Positions 54,628-64,000 of a stretch of DNA of 64,000 bases are shown here, piece after piece. The number at the start of each line of letters is the position of its first letter. The first letter of the stretch is position 1. The translations under genes were made by a program, and so were the position numbers. Origin of the DNA: Acrasis kona (taxonomy: Eukaryota > Heterolobosea > Eutetramitea > Acrasida > Acrasidae). The notes under the pieces are model-generated. The model was given only the letters and a program-made list of their open reading frames with translations. It was not told the DNA's origin and did no database searches. The stretch covers positions 58,114 through 122,113 of the forward strand of contig JAOPGA020001475.1 of NCBI GenBank assembly GCA_026419775.2, written 5' to 3'.

Positions 54628-57600
54628 TTAATTCTTTGCAAATTGAAACCCGTTGAGTGGAACATCAACAACTGAATTATCGTGTTGCACCTTGTTACGT
54701 CTATTCCTGATTACAAGAGCAATAATTATTAAAAAGATAGCAATTATCACAGCAGCCGAGATCAACACAACAATCAATATAATGATGATCATGATGTTAT
54801 TTAGAGATAGACTTGATGATGATTGTGTTGCTGCTGCAGGTGACGCTGAATCGGGATCAGCTAACGCCGATACCAGACTCACGAAGTAGACTGAGACGCT
54901 TGCAGTTTGGTTAGATGACTTGAGATCCCTAAGCATCGCGTCAGCGTTGCTAATAATCATGTTGCTTTGAGATAAAAGTAGAGACGAGGGGTTTTTCACA
55001 AAACTAGAGTATGAGAACCACGATGGGAACTGAGAGCTCAATTTAATTGTTTGACTAGATGACGCAATGCTAACGTTAAGTCCATTAGTAGATAAATACG
55101 TCGTCAAATTATATGTTGTTTGTAAAGAAAAGGTTGCTTGTTTGGAAGCGGTAAACGTTCTTGTGTTCTGTGCAAGAGAAATGTACACATAAGGAGTAGT
55201 GTCGTAATAGAAGGTGACACGAATAAAGTCGTCATTTCCAGATGTCATCCATAACTCAACAGGATTCATGCCAGTGTCGCATTGTTTGATTCTAAACACT
55301 GATTGTAAACTTGTTGCATTAGTTACTTGATTAGTACTGGCAAGAGATCTTCTTGATCTAGTTGATGCTGTGAAGGTAGAGGATACTTGCACTACACTTT
55401 GACTGTCTTCAACTGTAACAGCAATGGTTGGTTTATCACTTCCACTCACAACAGTACTGGTACCGGAGAAGATACTATTGACATCTGATACAGATGAGAG
55501 TTGACCGGATATGGATGTTGGTGGTTTTGTAGCAATAGATGGAGTAGGGGCCGCGGTTGTTGCTGCATCTGTAGTGGTTGCGTTAGTAGGTACAGGTGTC
55601 GATGTAGGGGTTTGCGAAGGAGAAGCAGTCGAGGTAGATGGTGAGGAGGCAGTAGGAGTTGCACTATTGGTACTTGTTTGTGTTGCAGAAACAGTAGAAG
55701 ATGGAACTAATGTTGACGTTGGAGTAGATGTAGTAGAGGTTGGTGTTGGAGAAGGCGTTCGATTAGGTGTTGGAGTGGGTGTTGGAGTAGATGCTACTAC
55801 CACTACATTTAAAGCAGTACTGGTGCTATTACTATTTACTGTATTTGCTATTACAACAGCTGTATTGGAACCTACAGATATAGAGTATCCTGAGCCTGTG
55901 GTAGTAAGTACCGGTGTGAATCCAACTGTCACATTAATCGATGCTGACGCAGACGTTGTTTTTGAGACTGGATCAAAGCTGCTGATAGTAGCGGTGCTAC
56001 TATTTGAACTTGACGCCAATACATAGGCTGTCGTAGTACCAGTAACATTGTTGACTACAGTGAATACAAGAATGTTACTACCTGTTGGAGCAACCGATAT
56101 AATCGATACATTACCTGTCACCTGAGATGAAGCTGTTAATGTAGTAGTAGTTGGTTGAGAAATACTGGGTACAGATACGGAAGATAATACGGTAGACCCA
56201 GCGCTATTCGAACTAGAAACAAGAACAGATGTCGTTTTCGTTGTAGAATCATACACAGGCACTACACTACTTGTAGTTCCGTTGACTACAGCAACTAGTG
56301 ATATGTTACTGTTGGGAACTACATTTAGTTGGGACAACACTGTTGTTCCACTAACACTGTTAAAAGTGGAGATAATTATATCAGTATTGTTCGTTGTGGT
56401 TGTGGGTATGATTTGGGATACTACTCCTTGTATGCCAGTCTTAATAACTGTTGTAATCTCTGTAGCATTAACGACAGAAGATGATAGGATAGTAGAAGTA
56501 TTTGTTGTAGCGTTATAGTAATACATCACAGTAATGCCCTTTTGGGAGAATGCAACAATATATTGTACTGATGTAGGAGTTGGTGTAGGTGTAGATGTGG
56601 GTGTAGGAGTTGGTGTTTGAGATGGGGTAAGTGCAGTTGGGGCTGGGGTGTTAGAAGTGGTCGCTACTGTTGGTGCAATGGTTAGTGTGGGTGTTGATGT
56701 AGGTGCTAAAGTAGGAGTAGATATTGGGGTTGAAGTAACTGTCTGTGCTTGGGTTGGTGTAGGATTTGAAGTTGAAGCGGAAGTAACGGTTGGCGCAGAT
56801 GTATTGGGTATTGGTGTGGGCACTAGAGAAGGTGTTGATGTGAGCGTTGGAGTGACAGAGGGAGTCGTTGATAATACTGAAGAGGTTGCAGTAGGAGTTG
56901 AAGTAAGAACTGCGGTCGTAGTTGATATAGGTGTCGATATAGGAGTTGAAGTAGGAGTAGATGGAGCTTGAGTGGGTGTTGCTAATGAAGTTGGTGTAGG
57001 AGTGGGTGTTGGAGTTGAGCTAGGAGTAGATGAGGACGTTAAAGTGGGTGTAGTTGGTGTTGGAGTAGGAGTCGATGTTGGAGTTAAAGTTGTAGTAGGA
57101 CTTGGTGTACGAGTACTACTGGGTGTTGGTGTGGGTGTAGGCGTTGAAGTTGATGTGAATGTTGGAGTTTGAGTTTGGGTGGGAGTTGATGTGGTTGATG
57201 TGAGCGTTGTAGTAGGTGTAACTGTAGAGGTTGATGTGAGCGTTGGAGTAGGAGTCGAGGTAGGTGTAGGAGTCGGAGATGATGTGGGAGTTGGGGAGGA
57301 AGTTGAAGTGGATGTAAGAGTCGTAGTAGGTGTGGGAGTATATGTTGAAGTAGGGGTTGTAGTAGGAGTTGGCGAGGGAGTTGGTGTCGGTGTGGGAGTA
57401 GGTGTTGGGGTAGGAGTAGGCGCGGGAGTTGGTGTAGGGGTAGGTGTAGGTGTGGGAGTTGGAGTAGGAGTTGGTGTGGGAGTTGGTGTTGGTGTTGGAG
57501 TTGGTGTAGGTGTTGGTGTAGGGGTAGGAGTTGGAGTTGGTGTAGGGGCAGGTGTTGGAGTTGGAGTTGGTGTGGGTGTAGGTGTAGGTGTGGGAGTTGG

Positions 57601-60600
57601 AGTAGGAGTTGGAGTAGGTGTTGGAGTTGGAGTAGGTGTTGGAGTAGGTGTTGGAGTAGGTGTTGGAGTTGGAGTTGGTGTAGGAGTTGGGGTAGGTGTT
57701 GGAGTGGGAGTGGGTGTAGGTGTAGGTGTTGGTGTTGGAGTTGGTGTAGGAGTTGGAGTAGGTGTTGGAGTTGGTGTGGGTGTAGGTGTAGGTGTTGGTG
57801 TAGGGGTAGGTGTTGGAGTTGGTGTGGGAGTAGGTGTGGTATAAAAAACTGGCGCATTACCCATCATAGAAAATATCTGAGACGAATTCAAAGCTTGCTG
57901 ATAGAATCCAACTCTCGAGACGCCTCCATTTAAATTATAATATACATTGTTGAGGGCGCCAGTACCAATCAACGCACTACCACTCTTGGAAGGTATATAC
58001 ACTTGTGAAGTGCTGCTCTGTAGCACACCGTTCTCATAATAACTAATAATGTTTGTATCATAGCTATACACACCTGTTAAATGTGTCCATGTGCCACTTT
58101 TAGCAAAATTATTTGATCGAGCAGAAGAGTACACAAAAGGTACATTAGGCGCATAACCATTCACACTGAATATAAATGTCTTATTGAATTGCAAGCTGAT
58201 TGAACTGGTTCCATCAGATGTCAAGCTCACTGCAGTCTGAATCACAGAGGTGTCGTTACTGTTAATATAAACCCAAGCCATGACAGTAAAACTATTAGTA
58301 ACCGAAATCACATCAAATGGCACTTGCACATAACCATTTCCGTTTAGAGTTAAATAAGAGAGAGCAGATCGCAGAACGGCACCAGATCCAACAACCGATC
58401 CATTAAATGAGTTTCCACCGTAATCCAAGATTGACAATGTTGAAGTATCATTTAAAGGATAGTAGGCACCAGAACGCACGGATTTTGATTGAGAGATGTA
58501 AACGTTGCTAACTGCGTCGTAGGTTAGAGCACCATTATAGAACTGAACCATTGCCATGGAGCCATTAAAACCGTCGTATCTGGTAGTACCGTCGCCATCC
58601 AACCATGAAGCTCCCAAGATGAAATTACCGATTGCAGTGAGTTGAGTTGGAGTTGTTGAAACTTGTCTCAAAATACCATTGACGTAAAGAGCTAAATGAG
58701 TAGTATTATATGTAGTTGTCATTTGGTACCATATACCGAATTGAGCACCACTGTAACAAACAGTAGTGCCATGTGCTGCAGAGCAAATCTTCTTGCTATC
58801 GCTTTGGTATTGTATGTATAAATTATTATTTGTGAAAGTTGGTGGAGTTGGGTTCAACCAATTGTCTACTGAAACAAACGTGTACCAGCCAGCTGCGTTG
58901 GAAGAAGCATTGATAACTGCCCAAAAAGATATTGTCCATGGAGTACTGAATGTGACAATGTTCGGAGGTAATAGAACGTAATTATTGGCATTGAATTGAA
59001 TTGCTGTGTTTGTGTTTGCTGGCGATCCTGTAATCCTAGTAGCATTTCTCACAATAGCTCCGTTGAGGTTACTAATTGGGTCATAAGCAATACTTCCAGA
59101 CCCTTCGTTGAATGCATATTGTGCGACCAACTGATTGGTGACATTGCAAGTTGTACCATACCATCCAAAATAACAGTCACAAGTACCCTGTGCAGTACAA
59201 GCGCCATGTCCGCTACAAGCATTTCCTAAAGATTGACCATAACAAGATTGATTATAAACAAATAAGCTAAAACTATTAAGATTTGCCAAGGTTGGAAGCA
59301 GTATAACCGCAAGACTCGAATCCACTGCAATAAAAACGGTAGGGAAGTTACTCGTTTGTAAAGAGACGCTTTGTGCATCTCCGGTAAGAGAAGTAAAAGG
59401 GTTGAAGGATGAATCTGCATTAAATGCAGAACTGCCATAAGAACTAGGAGTAAGAACTACTTGTCCATTACAATGTCTAGCATACAAATTTGGGTTGGAA
59501 TACGATTGAAGACTAATGTAATTTCCTCCTGCATTTCCTGGTTTTACCACCACAAAGAGATATGCATTTTGAATGTTACTGGTATTCGTTAACAAGGAAT
59601 AACCACCACATCCATTCGACGACGACAGACCAATGTATTGACCAGCATTACCTAAATAAATAACAGCTCCATTTTGTAACATGTTTGTACCCGCGTAATT
59701 AGAATTCATCATGGACACTATGTTTGCTTGAGATAAAATGTTTGGTAAAATGTTCACTTTGGATATTGATCCAGTAAATCTATTGACTGCTCCAACTCCA
59801 GCAGAACTGGTAGATGCACCAATTAAAGTGACATTTTTGGATAAATAGGTGAATACGCTTGAAACAATAGATTGTAACTTTCCGTTCTCATAGAATCTAA
59901 TGGTGTTGGTGAGCGAATTGTAAACACCTGCAATATGCGTCCATTTGTTGGCGACAGCAGTGTTGCTTGATGCCGCTAAATAAGGAGTGGGGGTGGAAGT
60001 AGAGAGGTCATATACAACAAATCCAAATTTTTGGCTCGATAATTGCAAAGCGAAAATGTTGTTGGATGCTCCTATTCCCTGGCTGACGATGGATTGATCG
60101 TTGCTGACGGTGGTAGGATTGACCCATGCCATGACTGTAAAATTCCTTGTGGAATCGATTGCTGGGTAATTAGATGACATGTAACCGTTTCCGTTAAAGG
60201 TTGCGATGGATTGTGCAGGATTCATCGTAAGTCCAGAGCCGACTAGTGTTGCTACATTAAATGTGCCACCATTGTCCGCAAAGGTAGTACTTCCAGATGC
60301 ATCGTTTGTTTGGTAGTTTGCTCCTGCGCTTCCAAGAGGAAGGATTGGTGATTGGTATTGAATGTTAAACAAGTCAACCGCTTCTTTGTCCGATAAGGTA
60401 TGGTTGTACATTTGAAACAATGCTACATTTCCACTGATCAAGTCTTGACGTCCACTACCTGGCTTGAACCATGAGCATCCCAGGAACCAATTTCCGTAAG
60501 CTTGTCTAATGGCCATACTTGGTACTGTATCAGTTGAGCCGCGATTTACTCCGTTAACATAAAGAGTGGCCACAACTCCGTTGTAGGTTGCAATAAGGTG

Positions 60601-61090
60601 ATACCAGTTCCCAATTTGAGCTCCTCTATAGCAAATCAATCGCCAGAATCCACTAATACAAAGTTTGTTTTCATTTTGATTCCACCTAGCCATTGTTAAT
60701 AGTCTTTTGAGCGAGAACTTACTGTAAATATACGTCAGTTTTATCAGTAGATCCTGAACCAGGAACAATATCCACTGCAACGAAAGTGTACCATCCGTTG
60801 GGTGTCCCAGCTGCAATTTTACCCCAAAGCGATACGGACCAATTTTTACTGAAGTCGGTTATATTTGCTGGAAGGGTGACGAAAGAGCTTCCATTGAAAG
60901 CCATGGTGTTGGCAGTTGATGAGGGGTTAGAAGTTTGCACAAATGACGCTGGCCCAGTTATAGTCCCAGTATACCCATTCACTGTGTCCCGAATGGTTGT
61001 TCCAGAAGTCTCCGTGAAGGGGTAGTTTGAAATTAGTGACGCATTCACAACGACTACGACTAACAACAGGGCGAGAGCTGTTGTAGCCAT
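54628..61090 (-). CDS. Giant type I membrane mucin: LamG, AbfB-like, EGF, Thr-Pro stalk
   Basis: Exons 61090-60723 and 60685-54628 (37-nt intron) give 2,141 residues. The signal peptide is [15 protein letters not shown]. Four LamG/concanavalin-like jellyrolls follow (markers: [32 protein letters not shown], then [22 protein letters not shown]), each ending in a strand GxWTHLxGVY or similar. Between the second and third lie a beta-trefoil-like region ([20 protein letters not shown], then [12 protein letters not shown]) that matches the AbfB arabinose-binding pattern, and an EGF module ([18 protein letters not shown]). The stalk is Thr-Pro from about residue 1085, almost uninterrupted for 150 residues, then Ser/Val-rich. 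A folded membrane-proximal domain with [17 protein letters not shown] follows. One membrane helix ([22 protein letters not shown]) and a 30-residue tail end the protein. Probably a glycan-binding adhesion or coat protein. Confidence 0.88.
56570..57840 (-). repeat. Thr-Pro coding minisatellite of the giant mucin
   Basis: Hexamer array (on the plus strand GGAGTT/GGTGTA/GGTGTT units). The part 57360-57840 is nearly pure Thr-Pro with only two Ala and one Ser substitutions. The third-base choice varies freely while the protein is constant. This array gives long antisense Gly-Val frames (for example 57179-57844). Confidence 0.92.
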
Positions 61091-61389
61091 TATAAAAACT
61101 AGGAATAGAAATAGTGCTTCCGTTGACTAATCCATAAAATATTTTAACCAGACCAAAAAGAGACTAATTTGCCTAAATACCAATTGAATTTGAGCTCAAA
61201 ACTCATTTTTACAATTTTTTTATCCGTTAAATGCACCAAGGGTTTCTCTCCGAGAGTACGAGATGTCAGAGGTGATAAAATAAATTGAAACCAGGCAATA
61301 TTGCAGATGTTTCTCTCAGAGGATTCCGGAGAATAAAACTTGACTAGACAAAGCCACTTCTCAACTCAATATATCTGCAGGACTTTCGG
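61091..61389. other. Intergenic region
   Basis: Mucin promoter side. No gene or TATA element seen with confidence. It runs into the piggyBac remnant. Confidence 0.4.
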
Positions 61390-62410
61390 GATGATTTTGA
61401 GGTGCGCTGGCATGAAATATGGAAAGAGGAGCAAACGGCCGTTCAAACATTGTCTTTGTAGAAGATGATTATCAGTGTGACTAAAGCTTTAAGTGTGGCC
61501 ATGCAAATTGATTTAAAATTAGAATGAGCCGTCGAAGGTTTGAGGAGGTGTTTCGTTGTACTAACCCTGACATTGATAAATGGGTGGAGACCACAAACAA
61601 TCAATTTAAGTCATGCAAGCGCCCAACAAAGAAATTGTGTATGGACGAGTCAGTGGGTCCTCATCGTGGCATGAACAACCCACATTTTCTGTTCATCCAA
61701 AAAAAGCCACACCCCTACGATAATAAGTTTGTTGGATACATACTTTCAAAGAATCAAACTCCACCGACGCACAGTTGACAACCTTCCAAAGACTCCGTTG
61801 TCAAAGAACAAAAGAGAGAAACTCAACCGAGAGTGTCAACAGAGCTTAAGAAAATTGGGATAGACTTTGTATTAAAGTGCATGAACAATAGGCCAACAGA
61901 CCTATGGAGCAACACCCATGCAATGCACCAGAACTGGTTGCATTAAATGACCTCAACCAATAAATTATTCATTGCTTCTCAAAATTGAAGGAAGTTGATG
62001 ACAGTTCTGATGGAGATGTTGGGAAGCATGAAAACATTTTGTCAACCATCAAGTTTGACGACTACGTGAAAATAAAAATGTGGACAATAAATGAGAAGGA
62101 GAGTAGAGAAGGATGTTGTGCTACACAGAGCATTTGACTTTTATAATGAGGAGTCAGGCTATGTTGATGAAGCCAACAGGTCGATCATGTCCGCATATTT
62201 CCATCACCATGTCTATCACTACCAGACAAGCATAAAATCATCTTCTTTAGGATGAGCGTTTATGGGTGTGAGTCGTTTGACTCGTTGTCTGCCAGAAAAG
62301 AATTGGCGCCATCAATTGATTTGGAAGCGTCTCACACGAAAATCCTGCAGATGTACTACTGTTTTGATATACGTGAGGTTGTTTTGTATGACATTTGATG
62401 TTGTAAAGGA
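61390..62410 (+). mobile_element. piggyBac-type DNA transposon remnant
   Basis: A plus-strand open segment at 61524-61778 carries MSRRRFEEVFRC, WVETTNNQF and the DDE-block pattern LCMDESVGPHRGMNN followed by KKPHPYDNKFVGYILS. This matches the piggyBac start of the catalytic domain (D-E-S ... RG ... KPH ... K). Downstream fragments in other frames continue it: FDFYNEESGYVDEANRSIMSAYFHHHVYHYQT fits the late DxxDQ/YN region. The frames are broken at several points, and I saw no TTAA-flanked ends. It is an inactive fossil. Confidence 0.7.
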
Positions 62411-62716
62411 AATCTTCAAAAAACTATTTTACACCACTTGAATGACGGATTAATCCAAACATACTTTATAATAAACTGGCTGCAGTATACTAGATGTTCA
62501 TGTTTTCTGTTACTGTTTTCTAAATTGTTTTACTGAACAGCTGATATATACAACATAAAATACAATTTTATAACCTTAAATGATTGTACAAAATCAACAA
62601 CGCTTCTGATAAAATTAAAACAAAAGTTTATCTCATTCAAAATTACAAATGTACATATTCATGACAGCCAGGCTAAAAGTTCCAGGTCCGATGGCCGTCT
62701 ATAACCATATTTCTGA
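62411..62716. other. Intergenic region
   Basis: AT-rich. No features seen. Confidence 0.35.
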
Positions 62717-62908
62717 TCAATCCCTCCTTTCAACACTATTTCTAAACAGCTTTCTTGTAAGAACAAATCCACTGGTCGACCTTATTGATCGACCAATGTC
62801 TTCCCGCTTGATCAAATCTTCTATTCTACTATCGATCTGCTGCTGCATAATCTTCATATTACTTATTAACAGCATCCTTCTTTTCCATTCTTCGTCAACC
62901 TCCGTCAT
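62717..62908 (-). CDS. Small unknown protein (63 aa), charged helix
   Basis: From the ATG at 62908 (context ACACACATGACG), 63 codons of a highly charged helical protein (TEVDEEWKRRMLLIS, then QQQIDSRIEDLIKRED, then RSTSGFVLTRKLF). The hydrophilic, Arg/Glu-rich composition on this strand contrasts with the hydrophobic product of the overlapping plus-strand frame (62649-63041), so this strand is preferred. A TATA-like TATATAAGG lies about 230 bp upstream. Splicing to a further exon is possible. Confidence 0.42.
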   Translation of the reverse strand: MTEVDEEWKRRMLLISNMKIMQQQIDSRIEDLIKREDIGRSIRSTSGFVLTRKLFRNSVERRD

Positions 62909-63193
62909 GTGTGTGGTAGTGTATGTCATTATTCGAGTTGTTGTGCTAAAAACAATAAAAATCGACCGAGATTTAAACCGCCCACCATACCTCACATGGA
63001 AAGTTTTTATGGAGGATGGAAGAGTAGAATGCGGGTTCTAGTTGCGAAAATTTACAAAAAAGTAATTTGGATAGCCGATTTTGTAAACAAAGATACATAT
63101 GAATCTGTTAGAATGATCATTTTAATGGCCTTCCTTATATACTAAAATCTGTTTGAAGTGCGGTCTTCCTGTCAAAAGGTTTATTACACACTC

Positions 63194-63481
63194 TTAATTA
63201 TTCAAATATCGATTTGCCCTCTGCACCACCTCTTGTTTCGACATACTCATCCAACCTTCTTCTCTAAGTCTGTGTTCGATGTTTTCAGAATCACTTGCGC
63301 AGCAATCTTTAAATCTGATCAGCACATCCTGACGATCTTGCTTCTCGCACCAATTTAAATAGCACCTCAGCTTCCAAAATGCTTTGCTATCATTATGATT
63401 ATTTTGATATTTTCTTATCCAGTGTGCAACTTCTTGTCTGCAAGTTGGTATCACGTCTTCATCCCCATGGTTTGACTTCAT
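63194..63481 (-). CDS. Small Cys-containing protein (95 aa)
   Basis: A 95-codon frame from the ATG at 63481. It is hydrophilic and helical, with CRQEVAHWIRKYQ, then LRCYLNWCEKQDRQ and RFKDCCASDSEN. The five Cys do not form a CX9C pair. The closely spaced Cys might bind a metal or form disulphides. The end is basic/acidic helix (MSKQEVVQRANRYLNN). It is divergent from the LEA-like gene (63614), with 132 bp between starts. Family unknown. Confidence 0.55.
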   Translation of the reverse strand: MKSNHGDEDVIPTCRQEVAHWIRKYQNNHNDSKAFWKLRCYLNWCEKQDRQDVLIRFKDCCASDSENIEHRLREEGWMSMSKQEVVQRANRYLNN

Positions 63482-63545
63482 TTTATGTTTACAATTTCAT
63501 GAGTGAATATTTGTCTTGTTTCAGAAACATTTGACGACTGAATTC

Positions 63546-63553
63546 TATAAATT
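63546..63553 (+). promoter_or_regulatory. TATA box of the LEA-like gene
   Basis: TATAAATT, 61 bp before the ATG. Confidence 0.5.
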
Positions 63554-63613
63554 GATGGCTATTATTGGTTTCCGAAAATTTAAACTCAGCAAACCAACAA
63601 ACAAACCCAAACA

Positions 63614-64000
63614 ATGCAATCAGCACGTAGAATATGCAAGATCGCTCAAAGAAGCACAATAGCTAGACAATATCAAACCAGCGTAGTCTTTTTCGAAAAG
63701 AGTAACCTTGGCAACGACGCCAAGAACGCTGCTAAGGATGCTTGGACCAACGTCAAAGAAACAGCAAAAGACGCCGCCACAGATGCCAATATCGTTGGAA
63801 AGGATGTCAAAAAAGAAGCCGAAAACCTCGCAAAGGATGCATACAATAAAGCCCCATCTGGAGAGAAGATTCAGGCAGAGGCGACCGAGGTTGCAAAAGA
63901 CATTAAGAATAAAATCGATAACACTGCTGAAGATGCCAAGGATGCAGCAAAGAACATCTACAACAAGGCTCCATCTGCTGAGGAATTGAAGGGCAAGGCA
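63614..64000 (+). CDS. LEA-like (group 3) protein with mitochondrial presequence, cut by window end
   Basis: Open from the ATG at 63614 to the last base, 129 codons so far. Residues 1-25 (RRICKIAQRSTIARQYQTS) are Arg/Ser-rich without acidic residues, a typical mitochondrial targeting sequence with a likely cleavage near residue 25. The rest is Ala/Lys/Asp-rich with loose 11-residue repeats (AKNAAKDAWTNVKETAKDA, AENLAKDAYNKAPSG, and again AKDAAKNIYNKAPSA). This is the group-3 LEA pattern of disordered, desiccation-protective helices. A pair of longer duplicated units (each ending YNKAPS) is visible. It would stabilise mitochondrial proteins or membranes on drying. The C-terminus is outside the window. 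Confidence 0.82.
   Translation, partial: MQSARRICKIAQRSTIARQYQTSVVFFEKSNLGNDAKNAAKDAWTNVKETAKDAATDANIVGKDVKKEAENLAKDAYNKAPSGEKIQAEATEVAKDIKNKIDNTAEDAKDAAKNIYNKAPSAEELKGKA

Noticed and set aside
57360-57840. CRISPR-like regular repeat
   Set aside because: The periodicity is 6 bp and in frame with a coding sequence. There are no 25-40-bp repeats with unique spacers.
57179-57844. Long plus-strand Gly-Val open frame (also 55511-56026, 56648-57172, 30312-30881 and minus-strand 18541-18912, 19084-19632)
   Set aside because: These are mirror frames of the Thr-Pro hexamer arrays, which cannot contain stops on the opposite strand. No starts, folds or signals support them.
62649-63041. Plus-strand hydrophobic frame of 130 codons
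   Set aside because: It overlaps the minus-strand charged-helix frame. Its hydrophobic stretch arises from antisense of charged codons and no signals support it.
1-64000. Retroelements, integrated virus genes or ribosomal RNA
   Set aside because: I looked for reverse transcriptase, integrase, capsid-type and rRNA patterns in the translated frames and sequence and saw none. Only hAT and piggyBac DNA-transposon remnants are present.

Overview
The window is nuclear DNA of a compact protist genome. Coding density is high, genes lie on both strands, intergenic gaps are usually a few hundred bases, the base composition is moderately AT-rich, and the standard genetic code fits every gene. I placed 32 GT-AG introns from reading frame and protein-family continuity. 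All are 34-59 nt, and 30 of them are 34-44 nt. The gene set (MLO channel, CAF-1 large subunit, Exportin-7, UBLCP1, TRAPPC6, an NDUFA8-like protein, an LEA-like protein, mucin/EGF/PKD1-like surface proteins) suggests a free-living, stress- or cyst-forming amoeboid protist. A heterolobosean such as an Acrasis relative would fit, but that name is an inference, not something the sequence shows.

Layout. 0-8.6 kb: an AGC-kinase/WD40 fusion, an IST3/RBMX2-type splicing factor, an unknown coiled-coil protein, an MLO-family membrane protein and a secreted protein of unknown function. 8.6-17 kb: a decayed leucine-rich-repeat fragment, a divergent histone H2A with two introns, a UBA+LURP-one-like protein, a tail-anchored lipid-transfer-like protein, small unknown genes, a CDC6/ORC1-like fragment, two separated pieces of a duplicated papain-like gene, a dual-specificity phosphatase and a glycine-zipper peptide. 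17-33 kb: a mucin/EGF type I membrane protein, the CAF-1 large subunit, a short-chain dehydrogenase, a tRNA-Gln and a 2,554-residue C-type-lectin/REJ/GPS polycystin-1-like receptor. 33-44.7 kb: Exportin-7, a small tetraspan protein, TRAPPC6, a 58-residue peptide gene, a hAT transposon fossil, an intact papain-like gene with its repeat-like 5' flank, the DDX19/Dbp5 helicase and a WD40 protein. 44.8-54.3 kb: pirin, an NDUFA8-like subunit, a MAPK-like pseudokinase, a duplicated Cys-rich protein, UBLCP1, a type I DnaJ with a CaaX box, and WDR18/IPI3 with a long acidic tail. 54.6-64 kb: a 2,141-residue LamG/AbfB/mucin surface protein, a piggyBac fossil, two small genes and the start of a probably mitochondrial LEA-like protein cut by the window end.

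How the genes relate. Most are unrelated housekeeping genes. Two themes recur. First, three very large type I surface proteins share EGF modules, a Thr-Pro stalk and a C-terminal membrane segment or bundle, and look like adhesion or coat molecules. Second, a papain-fold-like gene exists here as one whole copy and one copy split into two modules by an unrelated gene, next to decayed gene fragments and transposon fossils.

Coordinates of spliced genes were derived by hand. In each case exon lengths sum to a multiple of three and the junction restores the family signature where one is known.
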